NCBI RefSeq assembly: GCF_034661175.1
Contig: NZ_CP141058.1
Location: forward strand, 4,030,001 to 4,094,000
From: Nocardioides renjunii
Lineage (GTDB): Bacteria > Actinomycetota > Actinomycetes > Propionibacteriales > Nocardioidaceae
Reading direction: 5' to 3'
Length of the DNA: 64,000 bases
Position numbers and translations under genes: made by a program. Below the pieces are notes generated by a model. That model was given only the letters and a program-made list of their open reading frames with translations. It had not been told where the DNA came from and made no database searches. This document shows, piece after piece, positions 42,001 through 49,225 of this stretch (position 1 is the first letter of the stretch; the number at the start of each line of letters is the position of its first letter).

Positions 42001-42488
42001 AGCAGGAGGTCGAGGCCAAGCCCGAGGAGCCCGCGGCGCAGGCCGGCGCGACGGACCTGTCCGGGGTCGGGTCGCTGTTCGACCTCGAGGCGCCCGCCTC
42101 GCCGGAGCCGACGCCCGTGACGAGTGACGACGCGGCTGCCCTGGCGACCGGATCGTCACACGTCCCGGCCGAGCCGGACCCCGAGCCGGCTAGCAGCAGC
42201 ACGACGAGCGCGCCGAGCACCGACGTCGACATCTCGGGCCTCGGCTCGCTGTTCGATGTCGAGGCACCGGCCGCGCCGGCTCCGCCCGGTCCGTCCGGCG
42301 GGACGAGTGACGATGCGGCTGCCCTGGCGACCGCATCGTCACACGTCCCGGCCGAGCCCGAGCCGGACGAGGAGCCCGAGGAGGAGGAGGCCGAGGAGAC
42401 CCCCGCCAAGCCGGCTCCGAGCCAGGGCGGCCCCGCCCCGCGCACGGACGTCGACATCAGCGGATCGGGCTCCCTCTTCGACCTCTGA
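39063..42488 (+). CDS. Membrane-bound Fe-S reductase (HdrD/GlpC-like) with long SLFD-repeat tail
   Basis: An 1141-aa protein. Residues 1-250 hold about five transmembrane helices of the cytochrome b/nitrate-reductase gamma kind. Two [4Fe-4S] motifs follow (CTECGRCQSQCP near 302, CTSCGACVQQCP near 388), then two CCG domains (WVGCAGAYED near 475 with CAHCFN near 558; HDPCYVGRHN near 602 with CCGAGGARM near 642 and CPFC near 680). This matches the mycobacterial Rv0338c type. Residues about 720-1141 are Ala/Pro/Glu-rich with nine SLFD motifs. ATG at 39063 has GAGGAG upstream. Confidence 0.88.
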   Translation: MQIFAIVVSFAMTVAAMAILVPATRRMLGVIRAGQPAPGRTGNPVGRSTTMLKETFLHTRMLQRPWIGVMHWFVYAAFLFLSTAVGAAYFQLFEPSFAWPLIGHWYPYEWFSELIGLLSTVGIVFLILVRQRHHPRSEGRSSRFFGSNFWQAYFVEALALLEGAAILFVRAAEWKLDEDAGRSHYPISSWIGDAFYPNSVGALENTIYAIAAFKIVLAMIWLMVIARNLTMGIAWHRFTAWPNIWFKREDDGSTAIGAMKPLTSEGKPVTLDDIDDLDEESVLGAGKLEDFSWKGILDFTTCTECGRCQSQCPAWNTEKPLSPKLLITALRDHAYAKADGDPAHTERQLVGVGSKGETAGAGTDVIDYFYNPHDAPFVIDEDVLWNCTSCGACVQQCPVDIEHVDHIMDMRRYQLLVESNFPAELNQLFKGLENKGNPWNMSATARMDWAKGLEFDVPVVGEDLESLESVDWLFWVGCAGAYEDRAKKTTRAVAELLDIAGISFGVLGNGETCTGDPARRAGNEFVFQGLAQQNVETFKEYKVKKVVSTCAHCFNTLKNEYKDFGIELEVVHHTQLLNRLVREGKLTPVKDGAGAAKRSITYHDPCYVGRHNQVYSPPRELLQVLPGAEYVEMERSAERSFCCGAGGARMWMEENLGERINVNRTREAVGTGADQIAVGCPFCRVMLSDGLTAQQAAGEAREEVEVLDVAQMLLASVKGESATKAAPASSPAAAAPAAKAGGVATDVATKDEPEAGDVTVTENTVTETADAGPLAKASGGSSLFDTPAPEAPTTPAAPAEKAPASGGSLFDTPAPEAPAAPAAPAEKAPASGGSLFDTPAPEAPAAPAAPAEKAPEPKAAGGSGGSSLFDLGPAEPEAPAPAPAPAPASQAGSTELGGGGSLFDLGTPEEPAPAAAPAPEAAPAPSEPTSAAPAAPAANLGSGGSLFDIAAPAPVEPATKAEPATTAEPAVKAEPVEPVEQEVEAKPEEPAAQAGATDLSGVGSLFDLEAPASPEPTPVTSDDAAALATGSSHVPAEPDPEPASSSTTSAPSTDVDISGLGSLFDVEAPAAPAPPGPSGGTSDDAAALATASSHVPAEPEPDEEPEEEEAEETPAKPAPSQGGPAPRTDVDISGSGSLFDL
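41461..41616 (+). repeat. 78-bp in-frame tandem repeat in Fe-S reductase tail
   Basis: Two nearly identical 78-bp units encode 26 residues each, running from EKAPASGGSLFD to PAAPAAPA; a third unit upstream and a partial one downstream have diverged. They sit inside the reductase gene, so this is a coding minisatellite that can change tail length by recombination. Confidence 0.75.
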
Positions 42489-42508
42489 CGACACGCGACG
42501 TCATCGCC

Positions 42509-42567
42509 GCACCATCGTGACATCACGAATCCATTGACATGACGTCATGGTGATGTCACGATGGTGC
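42509..42567 (+). promoter_or_regulatory. Large palindromic operator and likely leaderless promoter of the RHH gene
   Basis: 18 bp at 42509-42526 are exactly complementary to 42550-42567; the right arm covers the first ATG (42561). Between them is ATGACGTCAT (42539-42548), a 10-bp palindrome, and the half-site TGACAT recurs. TTGACA at 42534-42539 and CACGAT at 42557-42562 (17-bp spacing) would start RNA near 42569-42570, on the second ATG. The arrangement is what an autoregulated ribbon-helix-helix protein would bind. Confidence 0.65.
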
Positions 42568-42569
42568 AC

Positions 42570-43112
42570 ATGGACATCACCCCCTACGTCGACACCCTGC
42601 GCCGCGACCTGGTCGCCGCGGCCGAGGCGGGCAGCGACGAGCTGAAGCAGGCCGCCGAGCGGCTGGCCTACGCGCTGGACCCCAGCGCCCGGCTCGCGCT
42701 GATGGAGGCCATCTCCCACGCTGCCGCGGAGATCACCGCCGAGCTGCCCGAGGGCAGCGTCGACGTCCGCCTCGTCGGGCGCGAGCTCGACTTCGTCGTC
42801 GAGATGGCCCCGCCGAGCGAGCTCCCCGCGCCGCCCCCGCCGCCCGCACCCCCGGCACCTGCCGAGGAGGAGGACGGCGACCTCGCCCGGATCACCCTCC
42901 GCATCCCCGAGGCCGTCAAGGCCCGCGCCGAGGAGAAGGCGGCCGCCGCCGGTCAGAGCCTGAACACCTGGATGGTCGGGCTGGTCCGCAACGCCACCAA
43001 CGAGCACGCCATCAACGTCGACATCGACCTGAGCAGCGTCCCCTTCGTCGGCTACGACCCCTTCGCCGCCAACCGCAAGCACGGCAACCGACGAATGACC
43101 GGCTGGCTCTGA
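42570..43112 (+). CDS. Ribbon-helix-helix (Arc/HicB-type) regulator
   Basis: A 180-aa protein with a helical N-terminal domain (about 1-75), a proline-rich linker (APPPPPAPPAPAEEE near 85-100) and an RHH DNA-binding domain near 107-142 (ITLRIPEAVKARAEEKAAAA then GQSLNTWMVGLVRNA), the HicB/Arc consensus. A short DPFAANRKHGNRR tail follows. The predicted leaderless transcript favours the ATG at 42570 over 42561. The large palindrome overlapping its start suggests autoregulation. No toxin such as HicA is next to it. Confidence 0.78.
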   Translation: MDITPYVDTLRRDLVAAAEAGSDELKQAAERLAYALDPSARLALMEAISHAAAEITAELPEGSVDVRLVGRELDFVVEMAPPSELPAPPPPPAPPAPAEEEDGDLARITLRIPEAVKARAEEKAAAAGQSLNTWMVGLVRNATNEHAINVDIDLSSVPFVGYDPFAANRKHGNRRMTGWL

Positions 43113-43213
43113 CGCCACCGCGGTCCTGACCGGACCGACCCCCACCCGCCCCACGCAGCGGACCGGCACCCGGCCGGCCCGTCGGACGACGACACCCCGA
43201 ACCGGAGACCCCG

Positions 43214-44062
43214 ATGAGCAACCGCCTGGACGCCACCTTCGACACGCCCGAGCCGATCGACCTCTACGTCGAGAACGGCCGCGGCAGCATCGACGTGACC
43301 GCCACCGACACCACCGAGACCATCGTCCGCATCGTCGGCGAGCGCGCCGAGGAGTACGACGTCCGCGACCTCTCCGACGGCGTGGGGACGCGCCGGATCG
43401 CCATCATCGCCCCGCCCCGCCACGGCGGCTTCCTCGGCAAGGACCCGCGGGCCGAGATCCACGTCGAGGTGCCGGTGGCCAGCGGCCTCAACGTCAAGGC
43501 GGGCAGCAGCGACGTCGCCGCGCACGGCCGGTTCGCCGACACCCGCGTCGACACCGGCTCGGGCGACGTGACCCTCGACGTCGTCGACGGCGACACGGTC
43601 GTCCAGTCCGGCTCCGGCGACCTCGTCGCCGCGCACCTCGCCGGCGACGCCCGGGTCAAGACCGGCTCCGGCGACGTGCTGGTCCGCCGCGTGGACTCCG
43701 CGCTGGTCGTCACCACGGGCAGCGGCGACGTACGCGTCGAGAGGGCCGGCGACGAGCTGGCCATCAAGACCGGCTCGGGCGACGCCCACGTGCGCAGCAT
43801 GCAGGGCGAGGCCGTCTTCACCACCGGCTCGGGCGACCTCGTGATCGACGAGACCGCCGCCGGTCGGGTCACCGCCAAGACCGCGAGCGGCGACGTGCGG
43901 ATCGGGGTGCGCGCCGGGGTCCCGGTGTGGACCGACGTCCGCACCGCGAGCGGCCGCCTGTCCTCGAGCCTGCCGAGCACCGGCGAGCCGGCGCCCGACC
44001 AGCCCTACCTCGAGGTGCGCGCCACCACCGCCTCCGGCGACGTGTCGCTGCACCAGAGCTGA
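43214..44062 (+). CDS. DUF4097-family beta-repeat protein
   Basis: A 282-aa protein with eight repeats of a (T/S)-x-SGD-(V/L/A) motif about every 19-20 residues (for example DTGSGDVTL, KTGSGDVLV, TTGSGDLVI), which form a right-handed beta-helix-like surface (DUF4097, 'putative adhesin'). There is no signal peptide or membrane helix, so it is likely cytoplasmic despite the family name. It follows the RHH gene by 101 bp and precedes a 30-aa ORF. Function unknown. Confidence 0.82.
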   Translation: MSNRLDATFDTPEPIDLYVENGRGSIDVTATDTTETIVRIVGERAEEYDVRDLSDGVGTRRIAIIAPPRHGGFLGKDPRAEIHVEVPVASGLNVKAGSSDVAAHGRFADTRVDTGSGDVTLDVVDGDTVVQSGSGDLVAAHLAGDARVKTGSGDVLVRRVDSALVVTTGSGDVRVERAGDELAIKTGSGDAHVRSMQGEAVFTTGSGDLVIDETAAGRVTAKTASGDVRIGVRAGVPVWTDVRTASGRLSSSLPSTGEPAPDQPYLEVRATTASGDVSLHQS

Positions 44063-44116
44063 CATTCACCGACAACACCCACCCGCGAGCCACCCGACAC
44101 CGGAAGGAGGACGGCC

Positions 44117-44209
44117 ATGTACGAGTCACTCACCGACATCGAGCTCATCGCCCGGCACCGCATCGCCGAGCGTGTGCGCTACTCCCCGCGCGCCCCCAAG
44201 CGCCGCTGA
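44117..44209 (+). CDS. 30-aa basic peptide
   Basis: A very short ORF with a textbook Shine-Dalgarno (AAGGAGG at 44104-44110, spacing 6). The peptide starts MYESLTDIELIARHRIAERV and ends RAPKRR; it is one amphipathic helix with a basic tail and no signal. It comes 54 bp after the DUF4097 gene and is convergent to the siderophore-reductase gene, whose stop is 4 bp away. Not recognised. Confidence 0.6.
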   Translation: MYESLTDIELIARHRIAERVRYSPRAPKRR

Positions 44210-44213
44210 CCCC

Positions 44214-45158
44214 TCAGGACCGCATGGAGACGCCGCGGCGCCAGTAGCCCATGAAGGCCACCTGGCGGCGGTCGAAGCCGAGCTCGTTGACGAGGTGCCG
44301 GCGCAGGCCGGTCACGACCTTCGACTCCCCGGCGATCCAGGCGTAGGTCACCCCGGCGACGTCGCCGGGGACGTCCTCGCCGGAGGACGAGTAGTAGGGC
44401 GTCTCCCACAGGTCCGGGTCGACCTCCTCGGCCGCCACGTCGACGTGGGCGTCCGGGATGCCGAGGTGCGCGACGACCGCGTCGTGCAGCGGGACGCCCA
44501 GCTCGGCGTCCTCCCGGGCCAGCCAGACCACGTCGACGCCGGCCGGGCCGCGTACGTCCTGGACGTCACCGGCCAGCGGCACCTCGAGGAACGCCTTGCC
44601 GCGGGCGTCGGCCGGCAGCTGCTCGAGCACCGTGCAGATCGCCGGCACCGCCGTCTCGTCGCCCACCAGCAGCAGGTCGGCACCGGCGGCGGGGGTGAAC
44701 TCGATGCCGCCGTAGGGGTAGCCCCTCCGGGGCGCCAGCAGCACGATCCGGTCGCCGACGGTCGCCGTCGAGGCCCACGTCGAGCCCGGACCCACGAGGT
44801 CGCCCTCGAGGTGGAGCACGATGTCGACCACGAACGTGGTCTGCTCGCCGGAGCCCCGGACGTCGCGGATCGTGTAGGTGCGCATGTGGCCGCGCTCGCT
44901 GGCCGGCTGGTCCAGCCAGGTCGCCAGCCACGACTCGTCGGCGGCCTCGGTCGAGGTGATGCCGCCGGTCTCCGGGTCGGGGAAGATCAGCTTGATCCGC
45001 TGGTCGAAGCGGTCGCCGTCGACGCCGAAGTGCGCGAGCTCGGGGCTGCCGAGCTCGAAGCGCGCGAAGCTCGGGCTCAGCCGCTCGACCGAGACCACCT
45101 CCACCTCGGTGAACAGCATGGGCAGCACGGTCGCGCTCGGGGTGGACGTCACGGTCAT
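44214..45158 (-). CDS. Siderophore-interacting protein (NAD(P)H-dependent ferric-siderophore reductase)
   Basis: A 314-aa flavin reductase of the SIP/ViuB family: an N-terminal FAD-binding beta-barrel with the MRTYTIRDVRG motif near 92 (the RxYT pattern), a LLLVGDETAVPAI nucleotide-binding segment near 165, and a C-terminal WIAGESKVVTGLRRHLV motif typical of SIPs. It releases iron inside the cell by reducing Fe(III) siderophore. The start overlaps the ATPase gene stop by one base, with GAGGAG upstream. Confidence 0.9.
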   Translation of the reverse strand: MTVTSTPSATVLPMLFTEVEVVSVERLSPSFARFELGSPELAHFGVDGDRFDQRIKLIFPDPETGGITSTEAADESWLATWLDQPASERGHMRTYTIRDVRGSGEQTTFVVDIVLHLEGDLVGPGSTWASTATVGDRIVLLAPRRGYPYGGIEFTPAAGADLLLVGDETAVPAICTVLEQLPADARGKAFLEVPLAGDVQDVRGPAGVDVVWLAREDAELGVPLHDAVVAHLGIPDAHVDVAAEEVDPDLWETPYYSSSGEDVPGDVAGVTYAWIAGESKVVTGLRRHLVNELGFDRRQVAFMGYWRRGVSMRS

Positions 45159-45976
45159 CAGATCTCCTCGGGAGCGAGTCGTTGGCGGCGGCCCACCGGG
45201 ACCACCAACGGGGTGTGCGAGACGGGGTCGTCGATGACGCGGTTGTCGAGGCCGAACACGGTGCGCACGACCTCCTCGGTGACGACCTCGCGGGGCGTGC
45301 CCTCGGCCACGATCCGGCCGGTCCGCAGGGCGACGAGGTGGTCGGCGTAGCGCGCCGAGAGGTTGAGGTCGTGCAGCACCATCACGATCGTCGTACCGCG
45401 CCGCGCGTTGAGCTCGGCGAGCAGGTCGAGCATCTCGACCTGGTGCGCGACGTCGAGGTACGTCGTCGGCTCGTCGAGCAGGAGCAGGTCGGTGCCCTGC
45501 GCGAGCGCCATCGCGATCCACACCCGCTGGCGCTGGCCGCCGGACAGCTCGTCGACCACGCGGTCGGCCAGGCCGAGGGTGTCGGTGAGCACGAGCGCCT
45601 CGGCGACGGCCTCCTCGTCCTCGGTGGTCCAGCGGCCGAAGGCGCCGTGGTGGGGGTGTCGGCCGCGACCGACGAGGTCGGCGACGGTGACGCCCTCGGG
45701 CGCGATGGGGTTCTGCGGGAGCAGGCCGAGCGCCTTGGCGACCTGCTTGGTCGGCAGGCGGTGGATCGCGTCGCCGTCGAGCAGCACCGCGCCCGACCGC
45801 GGCCGCAGGAGCCGGGCCAGGCCGCGCAGGAGCGTCGACTTGCCGCACGCGTTGGCGCCGACGATGACGGTGACCTTGCCGTGCGGGACCTGCAGGTCGA
45901 GGTCGCTCACGACGGCGGTCTCGGTGTAGCCCAGCGTCAGCCGGCTGGCCTCGAGCCTGGCGGTGGTGGCGGTCAT
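45158..45976 (-). CDS. Iron-siderophore ABC transporter ATPase (FecE/FepC-like)
   Basis: A 272-aa ABC ATPase: Walker A GANACGKST near 40 (G-A-N-A-C-G-K-S-T is common in the siderophore family), signature LSGGQRQR near 143, Walker B LLLLDEPT near 162 and the H-loop in MVLHDLN. Q-loop LLPQNP near 87. The start ATG overlaps the permease stop. It energises the two permeases upstream. Confidence 0.93.
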   Translation of the reverse strand: MTATTARLEASRLTLGYTETAVVSDLDLQVPHGKVTVIVGANACGKSTLLRGLARLLRPRSGAVLLDGDAIHRLPTKQVAKALGLLPQNPIAPEGVTVADLVGRGRHPHHGAFGRWTTEDEEAVAEALVLTDTLGLADRVVDELSGGQRQRVWIAMALAQGTDLLLLDEPTTYLDVAHQVEMLDLLAELNARRGTTIVMVLHDLNLSARYADHLVALRTGRIVAEGTPREVVTEEVVRTVFGLDNRVIDDPVSHTPLVVPVGRRQRLAPEEI

Positions 45977-47040
45977 CCCGCCCTCCTTCCGGTGCGGCCG
46001 CGGGCGAGCAGCCAGAGCAGGAACGGCGCGCCGAAGGCGCCGGTGACGATGCCCACGGGCAGGTTGAGGTCGGCGAAGGCGTAGGCGCCGGCGTGGTCGC
46101 CGACCAGGACGATGGCCGCGCCGACGAGGCCGGCGCCGAGCAGCGTCGTACGCCCCTGGTTGAGCGCGCGGGCGATCGGGCCGGACAGGAACGCGACGAA
46201 CGCGATCGGCCCGGCGGCGGCGACGGCCACCGCGATGAGCAGCACGGCCAGGAACATCAGCACGTCGGTGCGCCGGCGCCCGACGCCGAGGCCGGCGGCG
46301 GCGTCGTCGCCGAGCTCGGTGACGGCGAGCGAGCGTGCCGCCCACGCCGTGGCGGGCAGCAGCACGGCGAGGGCCGCGGCGAAGAGGCCGATGCTCGACC
46401 AGGCGACGCCGTTGACGCTGCCGGTCAGCCAGCGCAGCACCAGCTGGACGTCGTACTCGTCGACGCGGGTGAAGACGTACTGGATGACCGACTGCATGGC
46501 GGCGGCCAGCCCGATGCCGGCCAGCACGAGGCGGAAGCCACCGTGGTCGCCGGCGACGAGCCGGACGGCCAGCGCGACACCCAGCGCCCCGGCGACGGCG
46601 GCGGCCGAGACCGGCCAGCCCGTCCAGCCGGCGAGCGCGATGGCGGACACTGCCGCGGCGCTGGCGCCGAGGCTGACGCCGACGATGTCGGGGCTGGCGA
46701 GGGGGTTGCGCAGCGTGGTCTGGAAGATGGCGCCGCCGATGCCGAACGCGAGCCCGGAGAGGACCGCCAGGACCGCGCGCGGGAGCTTGGACTCCATCAC
46801 GATGTAGGTGGCGCCGGGGATCTGCTCTCCGGCGAGGATGCGCAGGAAGTCGGGGATGGTGACCGTGTAGTCGCCGAGCAGCACGCGCACCGCGAAGGCG
46901 CCGACCACGACGAGCACCAGCCCGCCGACGAGGCGACGGTGGTGGCGTGCGGGTCCGCGGCGCGCACGGCGTACGACGTCGGCGGCCTCGCGGGCGGAGG
47001 GCCCCGTCGTCACCGGTCCGGGGTCGACGGTCACGGTCAC
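45973..47040 (-). CDS. Siderophore ABC transporter permease (FecCD family) 2
   Basis: A 355-aa FecCD/BtuC-type permease with about 9-10 helices and the coupling segments LPRAVLAVLSGLAFGIGGAIFQ and NPLASPDIVGVSLGAS. A cytoplasmic N-terminal extension (about 1-35) is Arg-rich. GTG start at 47040 overlaps the stop of the sister permease. The two permeases probably form a heterodimer. Confidence 0.92.
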   Translation of the reverse strand: MTVTVDPGPVTTGPSAREAADVVRRARRGPARHHRRLVGGLVLVVVGAFAVRVLLGDYTVTIPDFLRILAGEQIPGATYIVMESKLPRAVLAVLSGLAFGIGGAIFQTTLRNPLASPDIVGVSLGASAAAVSAIALAGWTGWPVSAAAVAGALGVALAVRLVAGDHGGFRLVLAGIGLAAAMQSVIQYVFTRVDEYDVQLVLRWLTGSVNGVAWSSIGLFAAALAVLLPATAWAARSLAVTELGDDAAAGLGVGRRRTDVLMFLAVLLIAVAVAAAGPIAFVAFLSGPIARALNQGRTTLLGAGLVGAAIVLVGDHAGAYAFADLNLPVGIVTGAFGAPFLLWLLARGRTGRRAG

Positions 47041-48071
47041 AACGCCCTCCCCGTGCGGCGGATCAGGGCGATGAAGACGGGTACGCCGACGACGGCGGCC
47101 ATGATGCCGACCTGGACCTCCGACGGCGGGAGCACGATGCGGCCGACCGTGTCAGCCACGACCACGAGCACCGCGCCGGCCACCATCGAGAACGGCAGCA
47201 CCCGCGCGTAGTCGGGACCGACGAGGCCGCGCACGACGTGCGGGACGACGAGCCCGACGAAGGCGATGGGCCCGGCCAGCGCGGTCGCCGTGCCGGCGAG
47301 CAGGACGATGGCGACCCCGATGACGACGCGGTCGCGGGTGGTGTGGCGCCCCAGGCCACGGGCGAGGTCCTCGCCCAGCGCGAGGGTGTTGAGCAGGCGG
47401 GCGCCGGCCAGGGCGAGCAGCGCGCCGACGACGAGGAACGGCAGGCCGGTGAGCAGCACCTCGAAGCCGCGCCCGCCGATGGTGCCGACCTGCCAGAAGC
47501 GGAAGGTCTCCATGGTCTTGCGGTCGGCCAGCAGGAGTCCGGTGGTCCAGCTGGCGAGCCCGGCGCTGAGCGCGGCGCCGGTGATGGCGAGCTTCATCGG
47601 CGTCGCACCGTCCCGGCCGAACGAGGCGATGCCGTGCACCAGCAGCGCCGCGAGGGCTGCGCCGAGGAACGCCATCGGCAGGAACTGGCCCATCGCGGTG
47701 AGCCCGAACGACGTCATCCCGACGACCATCGCGAAGGTGGCACCGGCGTTGACGCCGAGGATGCCGGGGTCGGCCAGCGGGTTGCGGGTCAGGCCCTGCA
47801 TGAGCGCGCCGGCGAGCCCGAGGGCCGCGCCGACGCCGAACCCGAGGACCGTGCGCTCGAGGCGGGCCTCGACGACCGGGTGGAGCGGGTGGCCGGAGTC
47901 CCAGATCGCCTCGACCGGCACCCAGGTGGCCCCGACGACCAGCGAGAGCACGCCGGCACCGGCCAGCGCCGCGATGGTGATCGCGGCACTGGCCGGCAGT
48001 GCGAGCTGACGTCGGCGGCCTCCCCCCGGGGACCGGCTGACGTCCTCCCGCGTCGGGACGAGGGCCGTCAT
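47037..48071 (-). CDS. Siderophore ABC transporter permease (FecCD family) 1
   Basis: A 344-aa FecCD permease with the segment RTVLGFGVGAALGLAGALMQGLTRNPLADPGILGVNAGA characteristic of the family (family prefix spans two short motifs) and a conserved GPIAFVGLVVPHVVRGLVG end. About ten helices. Second gene of the operon after the binding protein (4-bp gap). ATG at 48071. Confidence 0.92.
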   Translation of the reverse strand: MTALVPTREDVSRSPGGGRRRQLALPASAAITIAALAGAGVLSLVVGATWVPVEAIWDSGHPLHPVVEARLERTVLGFGVGAALGLAGALMQGLTRNPLADPGILGVNAGATFAMVVGMTSFGLTAMGQFLPMAFLGAALAALLVHGIASFGRDGATPMKLAITGAALSAGLASWTTGLLLADRKTMETFRFWQVGTIGGRGFEVLLTGLPFLVVGALLALAGARLLNTLALGEDLARGLGRHTTRDRVVIGVAIVLLAGTATALAGPIAFVGLVVPHVVRGLVGPDYARVLPFSMVAGAVLVVVADTVGRIVLPPSEVQVGIMAAVVGVPVFIALIRRTGRAL

Positions 48072-48075
48072 GGGC

Positions 48076-49113
48076 TCAGGCGCCCTCGATGGCCTTCGCC
48101 ACGTGGGGGAGGAAGTCCTCGACGATGACCGGGATCGACAGCGGCGTGGGGTTGGTCGCAGCCATCGTCCGCTCCATGTCGGTCTCGGCGTAGAAGTGGC
48201 CCTCGGCGATCGCGGGGATCTGGCTGAGCAGCTTGTCGCCCTCGATGGTCTCGAGGCTCTTCTCGGAGTCGACCCAGGTGAGGAAGACGTCGGACTCCAG
48301 CTCGGTGGCCTTCTCGGCCGAGACCATGCCGTAGAACTCGCCCGGCTTGATCGCGTCGGCCACGACGGGCGCGTCGACCATGCCGAAGTCGCGCATCAGG
48401 GACACGCGCGGGTCCTCGGGGGCGTACATGCCGATCGAGGACAGGTCGGTTGCAGCGAGGTAGCCGTAGATGAGCTCGGCACCCTCGAGCTGGGGGTGGG
48501 CCTGCTTGCCCTCCTCGATGGTGGCCTCGGTGTCAGCGGCGACGTCCTCGGCGAGGTCGGCGCGGCCGAGCGCCTTGCCGACCGTCTCGAGCGAGGTGCG
48601 CCAGTCGGTGGTCCACGGGAACTCGGGGTAGGCGACGACCGGTGCGATCTTGGAGAGCTTGGCGTACTCCGCCTCGGTGACACCGGAGTTGGTGGCCAGG
48701 ATCAGGTCGGGCGCCAGCTCGGCGATCTCGTCGATCGGGGCGCCGTCGGCGTCGTCGTAGCGCACGGGCGCCTCGGCACCGGCCTCCTCGACGGCCGCGT
48801 CGAACCAGTCGGTCGAGCCGCCCTCGTTGCCGCCCCAGGTGATCTTGGTGGCGCCGACCGGGACGACGCCCAGCGCGACGGCGTGGTCGTGGTCGGTCCA
48901 GCCGAGGGTCGCCACGCGGGTGGGCTCGGACTCGATCGTCGTCTCGCCGAAGGCGTGCTCGATGGTGACCGGGAAGGCGTCGGCCTCGGCGGTCGTCGTG
49001 GCGGTCGGCTCGGCGGCGGAGTCGCCGCCGCTGGTCGACCCCGTGCTGCAGCCGGTGAGGGCGGCGACGAGGAGGGTGGCCGCGGCGAGCGGGGTGGCGA
49101 GGGAACGCTTCAT
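48076..49113 (-). CDS. Siderophore-binding lipoprotein (FepB/FhuD-like)
   Basis: A 345-aa solute-binding protein. Signal peptide with lipobox LTGC (Cys near 21), then a Ser/Thr/Ala linker and two lobes of the periplasmic-binding type III fold, with TRVATLGWTDHDHAVALGV and PDLILATNSGVTEAEYAKL segments. First gene of the siderophore uptake operon; an iron box lies 36-54 bp upstream of its start. Confidence 0.92.
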   Translation of the reverse strand: MKRSLATPLAAATLLVAALTGCSTGSTSGGDSAAEPTATTTAEADAFPVTIEHAFGETTIESEPTRVATLGWTDHDHAVALGVVPVGATKITWGGNEGGSTDWFDAAVEEAGAEAPVRYDDADGAPIDEIAELAPDLILATNSGVTEAEYAKLSKIAPVVAYPEFPWTTDWRTSLETVGKALGRADLAEDVAADTEATIEEGKQAHPQLEGAELIYGYLAATDLSSIGMYAPEDPRVSLMRDFGMVDAPVVADAIKPGEFYGMVSAEKATELESDVFLTWVDSEKSLETIEGDKLLSQIPAIAEGHFYAETDMERTMAATNPTPLSIPVIVEDFLPHVAKAIEGA

Positions 49114-49148
49114 CGGGACTCCGTTGTGCGGGTGACGGTCAGGCTGAC

Positions 49149-49167
49149 TTAGGAGAGCCTAACCACA
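49149..49167 (-). promoter_or_regulatory. IdeR/DmdR iron box
   Basis: On the minus strand the 19-mer reads TGTGGTTAGGCTCTCCTAA, matching the actinobacterial iron box consensus (TTAGGTTAGGCTCACCTAA form) at 16 of 19 positions. It sits just upstream of the siderophore-binding lipoprotein gene. Under iron repletion the DtxR-family repressor would block the whole uptake operon down to the reductase gene. Confidence 0.8.
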
Positions 49168-49225
49168 CATCGCCCGAATTAGGCAACGGAGCAGTGACCT
49201 AATGCGTCGCACCGCCGACGGGTCC

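Noticed and set aside
40904..42526. 540-codon minus-strand frame opposite the Fe-S reductase tail
   Set aside because: Arises from the Ala/Pro/Glu repeats on the opposite strand; no ribosome binding site and no domain.
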